Counted from the stretch's first letter, positions 10,791-23,199 are shown. The stretch is DNA of 64,000 nt from Kingdonia uniflora (GCA_014058105.1 JACGCM010000012.1:930001-994000), one strand, 5' to 3'. The notes: a model not told the origin generated them from the sequence alone. Made by a program: numbers and translations.

Positions 10791-11192
10791 AAACCTTTCA
10801 AGGCTAAGAATGGCAGAAATCGGAACAACCGTCCTAACGGTGGTAATCCGATTAACCGTCAGAAAAATGGACACCAGAATCCTAATAAGGGAACGAACCA
10901 AGAACCCCCACCATATAACGGAACAGTTTCTATTGTGTGCTTCAACTTTAACAAGCCTGGACACATATCTAGAAACTGCCGGAACCGTAAACCTGTTGCT
11001 CAGGCGAATGTTACCAAAGAGCCCTTAGTGGCTATGATTATGGAGATCAACATGGTCGGTGGAACCGACGGGTGGTGGGCTGATTCGGGCGCTTCTAGGC
11101 ATGTATGCTATGAATGGAATTGGTTCAAGACCTATAAGAAACTGAAGACCAAAAGGTGCTACTTGGGGATTCCCATTGCACCAAAGTGCTAG
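10720..11192 (+). pseudogene. Copia-1 gag zinc knuckle and protease start
   Basis: Basic linker rich in N, R and K, then CFNFNKPGHISRNC, a CCHC knuckle whose second cysteine is Phe, so metal binding is probably lost. The protease site follows as WWADSGASRHVC (DSGA). The frame ends at 11192 and the protease continues in another frame from 11156 (DVELVFTSGRTVTLKDVIHT, then RKNLVSGYLLNKAG). Confidence 0.8.
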
Positions 11193-12410
11193 GCACTAGA
11201 GATGTTGAACTGGTATTTACCTCTGGAAGGACAGTAACTCTGAAGGATGTGATACACACTCCTGAAATGAGGAAGAATCTTGTTTCTGGCTATCTTCTCA
11301 ACAAGGCAGGATTTCAGCAGACCATTGGCTCAGATCAGTACATTTTGACTAAGGGTGGGATTTTTGTGGGAAAAGGGTTTTGCTTGTAATGGAATGTTCA
11401 AAATGAGTATTGAAATGAATAAATCTGCTTCTGCTTACTTATTGTCTTCTTTTAATATTTGGCACTCTAGATTATGTCATGTTAATAAAAAGTTAGTACA
11501 CAATATGAGTAAACTTGGTATGATCCCAAAAGTAGATTTAAATAATTTTAATAAATGTCAATCTTGTAGTCAAGCTAAGATTACTAAAACCTCACATAAA
11601 AGTGTTGTAAGGGAATCACAACTTTTGGATTTAGTACACTCTGACATATGCGAAATGGACGGTACGTTAACTCGAAATGGTAAAAGATATTTTATATCTT
11701 TTATAAATGATCATTCAAACTATACTCAAGGTTATCTGATGCGTCACAAAAGTGATGTTATAGATATGTTTAGGGCACATGTAACCAAAGTGAAAAATTA
11801 GTTTGATAGACACATTAAAAGATTTTGTAGTGATAGAGGCACAGAGTTTGATTCACATGAATTTCAAAACTTGTATGAATCCTTAGGGATTATACATGAA
11901 ACTACTGCTCCCTATTCTCCAGAATCTAATGGTAAAGCTGAACGCAAAAATAGAATGTATACTGAGTTAATAGTTACTATTTTACTTAGTTCTGGATCAC
12001 CCAAATCTTTATGGGGTGAAGCCTTATTATCTGTTTGCCATGTTTAAAACCATATTCCTCATATTACATCTGAATTATCACCTTATGAAATTTGGAGAAA
12101 AAGAAAACCTAATGTTAGCTATTTTAAGGTTTAGGGTTGTTTAGCCTATGTTCGTAAACCTAATCCTAAACGGATAAAACTAGCTAGTAGAGCTTTAGAA
12201 TACATTTTCATTGGTTATGCTATTAATAGTAAAGCCTATAGGTTTCTTGATATTAAGGATAATATAATAATTGAATCACTAGATGTTGATTTCTATGAGG
12301 ACAAGTTTCCCTACTTACTGAGGGACAGTAGGGGTAGTAGTGGGGGTTCTCAACCTTCTACGTCTTCGACCCCTAATGTACCTCAAGTAAATGTTCCTAG
12401 AGCTATTGAT
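11156..12410 (+). pseudogene. Copia-1 protease end and integrase
   Basis: After the protease tail comes the GAG-pre-integrase domain (IWHSRLCHVNKKLVHNMSKL and CQSCSQAKITK, the HHCC zinc module) and the integrase core: VHSDICEMDG, ISFINDHSNYTQGYL, a stop at about 11799, then FCSDRGTEFDSHEF, APYSPESNGKAERKNR. All three DDE carboxylates can be placed (first D in HSDICE, second D in CSDRGTEF, E in NGKAER). Further stops lie near 12045 and 12135. Broken at several points. Confidence 0.8.
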
Positions 12411-12415
12411 TTTCA

Positions 12416-14021
12416 CGATACAGACCTAGAACTTCGTAGAGGTAAACGTTTAAAGATTGCTAAAGATTTTGGCAACGATTTTGTTGTATATACCTTAGAA
12501 TCGGACCCCAATACTATTAGAGAAGCGTTAACCTCAGGTGATGCTGATTTGTGGCAAGAGGCCATTAATGATGAAATGGATTCTCTTACTACAAATGAAA
12601 CTTGGGACTTAGTTAACTTACCTCCTAGTAGTCGCTCTATTGGGTGTAAATGGATATTAAAGAGAAAACTTAAACCAGATGGTACCATAGATAAATTTAA
12701 GGCAAGACTTGTAGCAAAGGGATATCTGCAAAAAGAAAACATTGATTTCTTCGACACATATTCCCCAGTTACTCGTGTGACTACCATTAGAGTATTATTG
12801 GCCGTTGCTGCCGTGCACGATTTGTTTATTCACCAAATGGATGTAAAAACAATGTTTTTAAATGGAGAGCCTGAAGAAGAATTATATATGAATCAGCCTG
12901 AAGGCTTTGTGGTACCTGGCGAGGAACACAAAGTTTGCAAGATGAACAAGACCTTATACGGTCTAAAGCAAGCTCCAAAACAGTGGCACGATAGAATCGA
13001 CCAATTACTTCTTTTAAGTGGTTTTAAGATTAACGTTGTTGATAAATGTTTATATTATAAAGTATCTGGTGAAAGTTGTATTATGATATGTCTATACGTT
13101 GATGATCTACTTATTTTTGGATCTGCACTTGATATCATTTTAGAGACCAAAAATATGCTTAACAATAACTTTGATATGAAGGACCTAGGCGAGGCTAGTG
13201 TTATTTTAGGCATAAAGATCACACGCACAGACACTGGTATTACTCTTGATCAATCTCATTACATTGAGAAGATCTTGAAGAAGTATAAATATTTTGACCG
13301 TAGACCTGCTTGTACTCCTTGTGATCCACAAGTTAAACTTTTAAAGAACTTGGGGGAGGCAGTTAAACAGAAAGAATACGCAAGTATTATTGGAAGCCTT
13401 CGCTACGCTACGGACTGTACTAGACCCGATATAGCTTATGCTATAGGGGTTCTATGTAGATTTACGAGTAAACCAAGTTTGGTGCACTGGGGTGCTATTG
13501 ATAGAGTTATGCGGTACCTGAAAAGGACCATGAACTTGGGTTTACACTATCAAAAGTTTCCCGCGGTCCATGATGAATTTAGCGATACAGATTGGAACTC
13601 ATTTTCGGATGATTCCAAAGCCACCAGCGGATACGTGTTTAGTATAGTTGGAGGGGCAGTTTCTTGGAGATCCAAGAAACAAACGATTCTAGCTCAGTCA
13701 ACTATGGAGTCTGAGTTAGTAGTACTAGCTGCAGCTAGTGAGGAGGCAAGTTGGTTGAAAGACCTCTTGTCTTATATTCTTTTATGGAGTAGGCCTATAC
13801 CGCCGATACTGATCTACTCAGATAGTACTGCTGCGATAGCCAGAGTACAAAACAATTATTATAATGGTAAGAAGTTAGCGATACGTCACAAGCACAGTAC
13901 GATGAGAGGTTACTTCACATCTAGTACTGTTACAGTAGATTTTGTAAGATCGGAAAACAACTTGGCAGATCATTTGACGAAAGGACTGTCTCATGACAAA
14001 GTGTGGAACACATATCCTTAG
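12416..14021 (+). CDS. Copia-1 reverse transcriptase and RNase H
   Basis: Open to the stop at 14019-14021; first internal ATG at 12549 (490 codons from there). Reverse transcriptase blocks in order: [53 protein letters not shown] and CLYVDDLLIFG with the YVDD active site intact. RNase H: TDWNSFSDDSKATSGYVF, TMESELVVLAAASEEASWL, YSDSTAAI and SENNLADHLTKG. One unusual residue: D-V-K-T-M-F where copia elements have D-V-K-T-A-F. As part of a Gag-Pol polyprotein it could not be expressed normally because upstream parts are broken. Confidence 0.85.
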
Positions 14022-14602
14022 GGATGGGGCTAAAGCCTGTTATAGAATCGCAAGTGGTGGGAACCCAACCTAAATGACTGAAAATCCCAAGAAATAGGTT
14101 CAATGGGGAAAACAAATCACTGTGATATAGAATCAGGCAAATAAGGAACTTGTCACTCCAGAGTTCATCTCGCAGTACATAAATATAAATATGCATGATA
14201 TCTTGAAGCGAATGTTAGGCTGAGTTCTATATTTCATTTCTTTGAGTGGGGTATCTAGCTACAAGAACACTCTTCATAGATTCACCAAGGTGATTGTGGA
14301 AGTGCGGGCGCTTCCTATGAGAAATTAGGCTAACTTCTCTAAAGCTTTTATCTATACTGGGATTAAGCACAAGGCCGAAATGTGCTGGCATTTAAGAATT
14401 GCACCTAGTAGGGTTGTATGTGATTTTCCTCACTGTATAAAAGCGAATAATGAGTTTAAGACTCTGATAACTTATTATTCTTATACGTTGAAGATTGTCC
14501 ACTACGTAAAGGTTCAAGTCTAAGGACACCTTTACTTATGTACATCTCTATATATCAAAACCGTTATCTCATTTCTTTTCTCCGACGGAAAGTTTTTAAA
14601 AT
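14022..14602 (+). other. Copia-1 3' noncoding region
   Basis: Untranslated sequence between the RNase H stop and the polypurine tract. No ORF with a known motif. Confidence 0.6.
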
Positions 14603-14613
14603 AAGTTGGGGAT
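14603..14613 (+). other. Copia-1 polypurine tract
   Basis: AAGTTGGGGAT immediately before the TG of the right LTR, the standard plus-strand primer position. Confidence 0.75.
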
Positions 14614-15496
14614 TGTTGGATTTTTTCAAAAACCTTTGTTAGGCCTTGGGCTTGGGCTTGAGCTTGGGTATGGGATTGGGCCTCATTAAAACTTGGTCTT
14701 TTATCTCATTAAAAATTGGTCTTTCTTCTCATGTACTCAACAACTATTATTCAGGAAGACAACTTCTTCAGGAACACGTACTCCATCAAACTAAAAGATA
14801 GGAAAAGAGCCATTGTATCTTCATTATATAAACCTTCCCTTTCACCACCAAAAACACAGAACAAAAATAAAATACTGTTCATCGTCTCCTCTCTTTCTCT
14901 CCTTATACGGTTTAAACTTTGAGGTGCAAAACCTTTAATCTTTTTACGTAGACTTCCCCTGAGTGAAGCTGTTATATACTTATGCTCATTGTATCCTAGA
15001 AGAGTACGTGAGATACTCTTTAAAGTGAGTGAGACCCACGCCTCGAGCTACTCCGACTAATTCTTGTGCTTGTTGTTACCCTGTTCAGTTCATATTGATG
15101 CTGTAATCAAGATTCAGTTGTTGCTGTAATTGAGTCTCATATATTTTAGTTGCTGCTGCTTGTTGCTCTGAAACTGTTTTGATCGAGGAACTAGCTGCTG
15201 CCGTTCATGAGTTTGAATTGCTGCCGTTTCTGACTTCTGTTGCTGTTGCTGTTACTTGCTTTGTTGTTCCAAACAATAGTTCTTCTTGCTGATACAACAA
15301 AACTACTCCTTGTTGTTTGTAATACTTGTTACTTGCTACTGCTGTTGTTGTTTCTGAACGGAGTGATACTAGTCGCTGCTTTGTTTCCAACAGGATTATA
15401 TACTCGCTGTAGCTGGTTACCGGTTCAGTGTACTGTTGCTGCAACAAATACACTTTGGGAAAGCTATTTACAGGTTCTTAAGATTTTATTTTAACA
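14614..15496 (+). repeat. Copia-1 right LTR (883 bp)
   Basis: Begins TGTTGGATTTTTTCAAAAAC and ends TTTTATTTTAACA (TG...CA). Nearly identical to the left LTR over 867 bp, including the TATA and the TTG/CTG-rich part. Confidence 0.9.
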
Positions 15497-15612
15497 CATT
15501 CGAACGACTCTAATATCGTTCAAACGACTTTGACGATAAAAGGTTTTCAACGCAGAAAACAGTCATCTCGTTCGAACGACATCCAAGCTCGTTCGAACGA
15601 CTTCGACAATTC
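15497..15612. repeat. 116-bp duplication, right copy
   Basis: Same as 9076-9191 with a few substitutions. It begins right after the Copia-1 right LTR and ends at GACTTCGACAATTC, where K2 sequence begins. Confidence 0.85.
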
Positions 15613-16482
15613 GAGGTCACCCTTAACATGAAGAACACTGAAGATTTGGCGTGCAATCTGCGTAGCTTTTCTTATGAAGAATTGAGGCTATTTACAGATG
15701 ATGTTAGCAAAGGAAACTTACTCGGGAACGGTATACGGATGGAAAATTTATCGAGAGAAGATATTAGAAGATATGAACTGTGGGGAAGTAATGGAAGTGA
15801 CAATCAAGATTTGGGGTGATGATCATCTCGACGAATATGTTTACTATTTCGAGGTTCTTTTTTTGTGCAAATCTTTCGACTGGTTTATATATTTTAGCTA
15901 ATTAATACAATATATTTGTTTGTGATTATTGACATGTCCGAGTATCAGATGCCATAAAAACATAGTGAAGTTGTTTGGATATTGTCGCGAAGAGAGAATG
16001 TTGGGTCTTGTTTATGATCTTGCTTCAATGAGTACTCTTCATGACAAACTCTGAGATGGTAAACTCTCTTCTGACTTTGACGTAGTTAAGACTTCAATGA
16101 TCATCTTAGCAAATGTATAATGAAGTGTTTTGTTTTTGTTTTTGTAGAGAAGTTTAAGTGGCTCGCTAGAGTCAAGGTAGCTCTGGGAATAGCACAGATG
16201 CGGTTGCATTTTTGCATAACCAAGATTCGCCCTTTGTGCTTTGTAATTTAGAACCTGCAAATATATTGTTTGACAAGGTATGAATTTTCATGCCTTTCTG
16301 CGCGTTTTTTCTGTTAAATATATTTAATTAACTAAGATAATCGTTTTTTCATGGTTATTAGATCTTCAGCCCTGTGTTATTCAATTTTGGATTGGGAACT
16401 GGAGGTGTTTTCGGGCTAGTTATTATCCACATATTTTTAGCTCTGATGCTTACATGGGGATCCATTTGAACCAACCAGGTAT
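15613..16482 (+). pseudogene. K2: kinase-like gene, N-lobe exons (decayed)
   Basis: Exon 1 starts at ATG 15628: MKNTEDLACNLRSFSYEELR, FTDDVSKGNLLG; after a one-base frame change, SGTVYGWKIYREKI (the glycine-rich loop region) and VTIKIWGDDHLDEYVYYFE (VAIK-like, with the Lys present). Exon 2 (about 15951-16057): HKNIVKLFGYCREERM, GLVYDLASMSTLHDKL, then a stop. Exon 3 (about 16146-16277): ARVKVALGIAQM, a frameshift, and NLEPANILFDK in place of HRDLKxxNILLD. Exon 4 (about 16362-16480): FNFGLGTGG. The exon borders match K1 and K3. RLCK/PBL-type ancestry is inferred from the FSYEEL and VKLFGYC blocks; the catalytic Asp of HRD is not seen. Confidence 0.7.
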
Positions 16483-17555
16483 GTCAACTTAGAGTTAGTG
16501 TTACTTTCCTTTTCTAAACTTGACATAGAAACCTATTTTCATTGACGTTGTTATATTTAGTATTACTATTATATCTTTCCTTCTCCCACTGAACTACCTA
16601 TTTCGTACACTCTCTTGGGGGTTTAAATTTTTTTTTGAGGGATTTGAAGGGTATTTTTGTAATTTCACTTATAAGATGCAATTTTCAACCATGTCACTGA
16701 GTAATTTTACCTTAGCGCAGCTGACACGGGGAGCATCACATTAGAGCCATGTGAGATCACTGCTTGTATCAATATCAAAATAGTATGGCTTTGGTGGATT
16801 GCCCACAAGAAGGACAATGTAAGTAATATATAGAGAACTAGAGAACTGAAACTCAATGTATCCTTGGAAACACAAAGCCCAAAGCGAACACAAACCTAAA
16901 TACAAACCCAATCTTCTTTACCCAAAACCACAGCATGGATGTCTGCCTATTAAAGGGCCCCTCAACTCTCCTCTACACATGGCACAATTCAACTCTAATG
17001 GCAATTATCATTTCCTTTGAGGTCACACATGTTGAGGTTGTCGAGCTATTATCACAAAAGGGCCTTTCCGGCTTAGATTCGACCTTGATAGTTATTATAG
17101 TGGCACTTCATCCTTCACCTCCACAAGTCCAAGCTCCGACACCACAACTACCACCCAACGCTTCTCTTCCACAATTTTAATCTCTACCACCACCACCCAA
17201 TGCAATCCAGCACCACCACCACTCCGTGCTTCTCCTCCATAAGTCTAAGCTCCGCCACCACCATCACTCCATGCTTTAACTCCACAAGTCCGAGCTCCAC
17301 CTCCCCAATAAGTTCTAACATCCCTATCACCTTTCCAAGCGACATTCTCTCATCTTCTACACCATTTCGGAGCTAAAAAAACCCAAGGTCAAGACTCAAG
17401 ATTAGAGAAAGATGAAATGAATGTGGCAGATGAAATGAATGAGCAAAGTTTTTTTTAATGTATCGTATATAACTATATATTATATATAGGCTCTTTTTTG
17501 GAGAAAAGTGAGTGGGGGTAGCTGCCCCCATTGGTCCTCATGTGGCTCCGCCCCT
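16483..17555. other. Intron-like and repeat-derived sequence
   Basis: No gene supported. 16935-17180 carries an 81-codon ORF with no motif, and 17100-17340 is built of CCACCACC/CTCCACAAGTC-type imperfect repeats. The end, GTGGCTCCGCCCCTG at 17541-17555, abuts the truncated LTR of Copia-2 and looks like the terminus of a non-autonomous DNA transposon, but I find no matching left end. Confidence 0.35.
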
Positions 17556-17713
17556 GTTTATATAGGCATTATAACATAAATCCAACCTGGCTTCAAAAGC
17601 CGTAATACAAACATTACCTCACTATGCTACCTACTAGGACTACTATTCTTATGGTAGACTACTGTTCCTATGGTAGACTACTATATTACCAATGTGTTTC
17701 ACACATTCTAACA
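17556..17713 (-). repeat. Copia-2 3' LTR (truncated)
   Basis: Matches 33347-33504 (TTTATATAGGCATTA... to ...ATTCTAACA). The part corresponding to the first ~87 bp of the right LTR is missing at 17555. The polypurine tract (minus strand TTTAAGGGAGGG) follows directly at 17714-17725. Confidence 0.8.
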
Positions 17714-17725
17714 CCCTCCCTTAAA
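17714..17725 (-). other. Copia-2 polypurine tract
   Basis: Minus strand TTTAAGGGAGGG next to the LTR. A near copy (TTTAAGGGAGGGAG) lies at about 17782-17795, so the tract is duplicated. Confidence 0.6.
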
Positions 17726-17759
17726 CTAGATGTGCTAATACTAGTTTAGGAAGTAAAAG

Positions 17760-19403
17760 CTATGCTGAGTTTTCCTTGCAGCTCCCTCCCTTAAACAAAT
17801 AAACTTTGAGTAGCTTCTGAAGTTTCTCAAATGCATCTAACTTGAAGGCTTTGGTGAAAATGTATGCAACTTGATCTTCGCTCCTACAGTGGATAAGATC
17901 AATCGTCTCATCTTTCACTAGATTTTGCAAGAAATGGTCACGCACATCAATATGCTTCGCTCACCCGTGTTGAACTGGATTCTTCGACAATTTGATTGTG
18001 GAACTATTGTCGTAATAAATAAAAGTTTTCCTATTTTTATGAAACCCTACTTCACCCAACATTCTCCTTAACCATATTGTTTGACATGTACAAGACGAAG
18101 CAGCAATAACCCTGCTTCTGTGGTAAATAAAAAAATAATCGATTACTTCTTTGACAACCATGAAATCGCTCCTGATTCTAACATAAAAACATACCCAGAG
18201 GTACTCTTCCTGTCATCGGGATTTCCACCATAATCGCTATTAGTATAGCCGATTAAAGTAATAGCCTCTCCTTTCTTGTAAAATATTTCCAACCCAGTCG
18301 TACCTTTCAAGTATCGTAAAATCCTCTTAGCAGTATTTAGATGCAACTCCGCTGAATTCTCCATGTATCGACTGATGAGGCTTACTGCGTGCTGAATATC
18401 TGGCCTGGTCGCGGTAAAGTACATAAAACTTCACATGAGTTGCTTATATAATGTGTTATCCACCTTCTCTCCTTTGGGATCCTTCATTAGCTTCAATCCA
18501 ACATCAACTGGCGTGCAAACCAGATTGCAATCCTTCATTTGGAACCATTCCAAAATCTCTTGAACATATTTTCTCTATGATATGAAAATACCCACATTAC
18601 ACTGAACTACTTCTATGCCCAGAAAATAGTGCATCATTCCAAAATCTGACATCTCAAACTCTGCCATCATTGATCGTTTAAAGTCCTTGAACATCGTACG
18701 ATCGTTGCCACTGTATATCAAGTCGTCCACATATAAGCACACTACCAAAAAATTTCCATCGATTTCAACTTTCATGAAAAGTGTGTGCTCATATGGGCAC
18801 TAATAGAACCCCACTTTTACGAAATACGCATCTATACGACTATACCAAGCTCTTGGTGCTTGTTTTAGTCCATATAAGGCCTTCCTCAACTGGTACACCT
18901 TCTTCTATCCACCTCTCTGTACGTAACCAGGTGGCTGATTGACGTACACGGCTTCTTGCAGATTTCCATGTAAAAATGCTTACTTTACGTCCATTTGAAA
19001 AATAGGCCACGACTTTTATATTGCTATTGCAACTATCATCCTGATAGTATCGTGTCGTGCGACTGAAGCAAATACCTCTTCATAGTCGACGCATTGTTTT
19101 TGCTTATAACCCTTAGCCATTAACCTTGCCTTGTATTTGCCAACTTTTCCTTCAGCATTCAATTTCGTCTTGTATACCATCTGGGAGATTAGTCAACTCT
19201 CATGTATTGTTTTTTCGATTACTTCAATCTCGTCATTCACGGCCTCTTGCCACTTTGGTTATTCAACAGCATCCTTAAAAATAATTGGGTCACTTCCAGC
19301 AAATAAAGCGAAATATATAGTTGGATCATCTGATTGATCCACCACACTTAGATTGTAATCTTCCAAGTACGCTTGTCTCCTGTAGGTTCTTTGAGGCCTT
19401 GAG
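17760..19403 (-). pseudogene. Copia-2 reverse transcriptase and RNase H
   Basis: Minus strand from the Athila junction to the stop at 17760. Reverse transcriptase blocks can be followed in changing frames around 19130-18830, then VVCLYVDDLIYSGNDRTMF with the YVDD site intact and MHYFLGIEV. RNase H region: ATRPDIQHAVSLISRYMEN, AKRILRYLKGTTG, GYTNSDYGGNPDDRKSTSGY, YYDNSSTIKLSKNPVQHG and a C-terminal RSEDQVAYIFTKAF. Several stops and frame changes break the frame. Confidence 0.8.
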
Positions 19404-19408
19404 AATGA
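19404..19408. repeat. Target-site duplication AATGA (left)
   Basis: AATGA immediately before the TG start of the Athila left LTR; the same 5 bases follow the right LTR at 30777-30781. Confidence 0.9.
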
Positions 19409-20433
19409 TGATAAGAGGATTTTTATGGCATCTTAGAAATATCCGCTCAAAGTACGGTTGTCAAATTGTAGCATAGATGAGTGGGATCGAATCCTCGGGG
19501 AGGTTTGGGAAAACAAATACTTTCTAGGCCGAATAACGATTTTATACGAGATAAATCTAAGAAGAATAAATAAAAACTAATTATAAAACATAATGAGGGA
19601 GAGAGCTAAGGTTCGGACTTGGCCTCTACCTTTCAAAACACTAATCGATATATAACTAGATCTTAATATCTCCACTTATCATATGTTCATGTTAAGACAC
19701 ATATGTTGTAAAATAATTGCACTAACTAAAAAATTATAAAGTACTAAGAGAAAACTAATTACAACCTAATTATTATTAACTATTGCTCATCCAAGAAGAT
19801 GCCTCATCCTAGCCTTAGCTAGGAGATTGGCCGTTCATCTCAGACTTCATCGCATTAACAAATAATGAAGACATTAGCAAAAATTAAACTAAAAGAGAAG
19901 AAGAAGACAATTAAATAAAGCTAACTTTATTTATTCTAAACTTGCTCTAATATGAGATGTCTAATTACAATGGGAGGAGAGTTCCTTTTATAGGAGAAGG
20001 AACCCAAATTTAGAAACTATACATTAAATTGTAAATAATATTTTCACAATAATATCTTCTAATTTTACAACCAATCTCCTAAGATTCTTGTATATAATTA
20101 TCTTAAGTAATATAAAGATCTTTCTTCATAGAAACTCTTGCATATATATAAAATATCTTCAAGGATCTTGGATGCAATATATTCTTTGATCTTATTCTCA
20201 AAGAATATTTGTATATATTTTATCAATCTTGAGACCAAATATATTATGTCTTTGACTTTTTGTGCTATGAACTGCTGTAGACACTTTTACTTGACTTTAA
20301 GAGTTTGGTTTCAAATATCCATCTCCAATAGCTACAATCAAACAAACGTACATATGTACCCAAAATTAAATATAATGGACGACTAAAATACATGTTCGGG
20401 TATATTAAAAATGTCATAATTACGCGCTCATCA
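19409..20433 (-). repeat. Athila 3' LTR (1025 bp)
   Basis: Plus-strand ends TGATAAGAGG...ACGCGCTCATCA. It matches 29530-30776 except for about 215 bp present only in the right LTR. Confidence 0.9.
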
Positions 20434-20450
20434 AATACCCCAAACTTGCC
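20434..20450 (-). other. Athila polypurine tract
   Basis: Minus strand reads GGCAAGTTTGGGGTATT directly before the LTR, a standard gypsy polypurine tract. Confidence 0.75.
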
Positions 20451-22045
20451 TTTTGCTCGTCCTGAGTGAAATAAAATAATAGCCACTTTAGCACGGAGCG
20501 CGATTGCATTTAGCATATGCAACAAGTCGTTAAACCTCCAGGTTTAGCTTGGTGGACGAATGCTATCTCGTGAGGGTTTGCAGTGACTATACCCACAAAA
20601 GTCAATAATTATATTTTAAACAATTCTAGAATACTCATGACTCATTTCCTGTGAACTTATCATTAATTAGTTATGACATAAAATATACCAATGAAAAAAT
20701 CCTTAAACTTGTTATTCTCCCAAGTATACCAAAGAATATTTCAAGCTTATCCAAAACTAGAGGCACTACCTCAAGATTAGAAAGAGATTCAAGTATTTCT
20801 CTTTAGCTATATTTGAGTGTGCAGTAAAAATAGTTTAATCGCCTTATACGTTGTCAAGAATAATTTACTTAATTTTTGGTAGTTTAGTTCTTACTGGAAT
20901 AAATTCAACGGCTAGTTCGACAAGGGCCTTAGTCAATTCATCTTCCTAGAATTTTACTTTTTCTTTTCTTTTAAGCCTTTTCTTTTGAGTATATTGTTTC
21001 TTAGTGAAGCCTCCGTAACAAGGAGTTTTTGGTCGACAATTCCTGCCAGTTGGCTAAGGTTGCCGGGGTGTGGTGCCCCATCATAACCTAAACTCAGGAT
21101 TCTCACAAGTAATATTTTCTTGTACTTCTTCCACAAAGTTCATGGTCAAACTCGAGATTGGTAATAATTTTTCATCTTTCAGTTCTTAATCATACGAGTA
21201 GCCTTGCAGCGTGAAAGTTTTTAAAGCACATTTGGCTTATTATTTTTTCCTAAGGAATGAATTTATTTTTAGGCAGTTGTCTCCCTTATAGCAAACTATT
21301 TCTAACATAAATGCAAAATTTTCTTTATACTGAACAAAAATCTATTAAAAGTATTAATTGCAAAACTATAGTAAAGTGCACATTTTCAAAATATGTCAAG
21401 TTAACTTGAATTAGTCGTTAATAAAAAGATAGTACATCTAACTTAATATAATCCAAAATATTATAGTGTATACTTGGTACAATTTCTAAATTTAGGTTTT
21501 TCCATAATATTTATGTCAAGGTAAAATTAGTTTTAAGTGTTTAGAAATTTATCAAAAAATATCACAAATTGTCAAAGTACCATTATTTCACTTTAAAAAA
21601 AATATTTAAAGAAATGGTTTCCTACCCCCAAACTTAAATCAAACATTGCCCTCAAAGTTTGAGAACAAAAAAATAAATGGAAGAGAAAAACTGAAATTTT
21701 TTACCTAAATGTGTCATGGGCTGCCTCCCAAGAAGCGTTAGGTTTACCGTCTTCAGCCAGACTAATATACCCCCATGCTTAAATTATGTTGCAATGGTAC
21801 TATAGGGGTACACAATATCAGCTCTGATATACTGGATCATTTAGAAATTTTATTTTTTCAACAAAAGTGTAAGACTCTAAGTACGGTTTTTATCGTTGGC
21901 CATTGACCTTAAAAATATTTTCATTCTTAGGATCCTCCATCTCTACGGCCCCATGAGGAAAAACAGTTTTAACCGTATAGGGGTCATGCCAACGGGATCG
22001 TAGTTTCCCGGGAAATAGATGAAGCTTAGAGTTATAAAGTAATAC
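20451..22045 (-). other. Athila 3' noncoding region
   Basis: About 1.6 kb, AT-rich, between integrase and polypurine tract, where Athila elements may carry an env-like gene. Only short ORFs (for example 20954-21136) without motifs or membrane segments are present. Confidence 0.5.
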
Positions 22046-23189
22046 CTATTGATTGGGTTCGAAGGTTTTACGAATAATTAATTTATCGTAAAAAGCTTTG
22101 GTACGTTCCTTATAAATTTTTGAACTTTCATAAGCCTCATGATGGAGTTCATCCAACTTAGAAAGTTGAAGCATTCTCTTGAACCCAGCTTGGTCTATTT
22201 CAAAGTTAAGGGCCTTTGTGGCCCAAAGAGCTTTCTGCTCTAGTTCCACCGGCAAGTGGCAGGCTTTCCCAAAGACAAGCCTATAGGGTAACATTTCAAT
22301 CAGGGTTTTATAAGTTGTTCGATATGCCTAAAGAGCATCATCAAGACGATCTGACTAGTCTTTGCGATCAGTGCGAACAACTTTTTCTAAAAAAAATTTA
22401 ATCTCCCGATTGGAAACTTCTACTTGACCACTTGTTTGTGGATGGTAACGTGTGGCAACTTTATGAGTGATGGAATAATTTTTCAATAAAGTTCTAAAAA
22501 CACAATTGCAAAAATGTTTCCCACCATCACTAATAACTGCTTGAGTGCCAAAACGATTAAAAATGGTTTTCATAAATTTGACCACAGGCTTATGGTCATT
22601 TGTCGGACATGCTACCACTTCGACCCATTTGGAGAGATAGTCCACTGCGACTAGAATATTAAGGTTTCCGCGAGATGTAAGAAACGGTCTCATAAAATCT
22701 ATGCCCCAAACATCAAAAAGTTCAAACAATAAGAATGTTGTTTAGGGACATCATATTGCGGTGAGAAATATTGCCAGTCCTCTGACATCTATCACAAGTA
22801 GAATAAAAGGTCTGTGTATCACAGAAAAGGGTAGGCCAATAAAGACCAGATTAAAGAATTTTGGCAGCTATTTTCTTTGTACTGAAATGCCCTTCACAGT
22901 CATAGGTGTGGCAAAACATGATTACACTCGGGAACTCATTATTTGGAATGCATCTTCTAATAACTTGGTCAAAATAAAATTTATACAGATAAGGATTGTC
23001 CCAACTGAAATGTCTAATCTCGTGTAAGAATTTGGTTTTATATTGCTTAGACCAGTGGTCAGGTAATCGTTCAGTAGCAAGATAATTGACAATGTCGGCA
23101 TACCAAGGTAGATGTTTAATAGTCATAAGCTGCTCATCAGGAAATGTCTCTAAGATAGGAGGGAGGAGATCTTCACCACCTTCGATCAA
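22046..23189 (-). pseudogene. Athila integrase
   Basis: Minus strand: zinc-binding region with CHTYDCEGHFSTKKIAAKIL and, after a stop, the CDRCQRTGNI-type segment near 22790. Catalytic core: [12 protein letters not shown] (first Asp), [30 protein letters not shown] (second Asp), [18 protein letters not shown] (Glu). C-terminal part: [29 protein letters not shown]. At least three reading breaks separate these segments. The enzyme inserts the element's DNA; this copy is inactive. Confidence 0.85.
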
Positions 23190-23199
23190 AAGTCAGGAT

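Larger units (their letters stand above)
9192..15496 (+). mobile_element. Copia-1: Ty1/copia retrotransposon (6.3 kb)
   Basis: Order on the plus strand: LTR, gag, protease, integrase, reverse transcriptase, RNase H, polypurine tract, LTR. Integrase before reverse transcriptase defines Ty1/copia. The left LTR lacks its first ~16 bp compared with the right LTR, yet the element is flanked by a 116-bp duplication rather than 5 bp. Gag has stops, a frameshift and a lost zinc-knuckle cysteine; integrase has stops; RT-RNase H is open over about 530 codons. It is inactive as it stands but fairly young, as the LTRs are very similar. Confidence 0.9.

Noticed and set aside
12416..14021. Functional copia polymerase because RT-RNase H is open
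   Set aside because: Gag, protease and integrase of the same element carry stops and frame breaks, so no normal polyprotein can be made.
17541..17555. GTGGCTCCGCCCCTG as the end of a hAT-type MITE
   Set aside because: It resembles a known style of DNA-transposon end (CAGGGGCGGAGCC reversed), but no left end and no 8-bp duplication were found.
20954..22045. env-like gene in the Athila 3' region
   Set aside because: No long ORF and no membrane segment.
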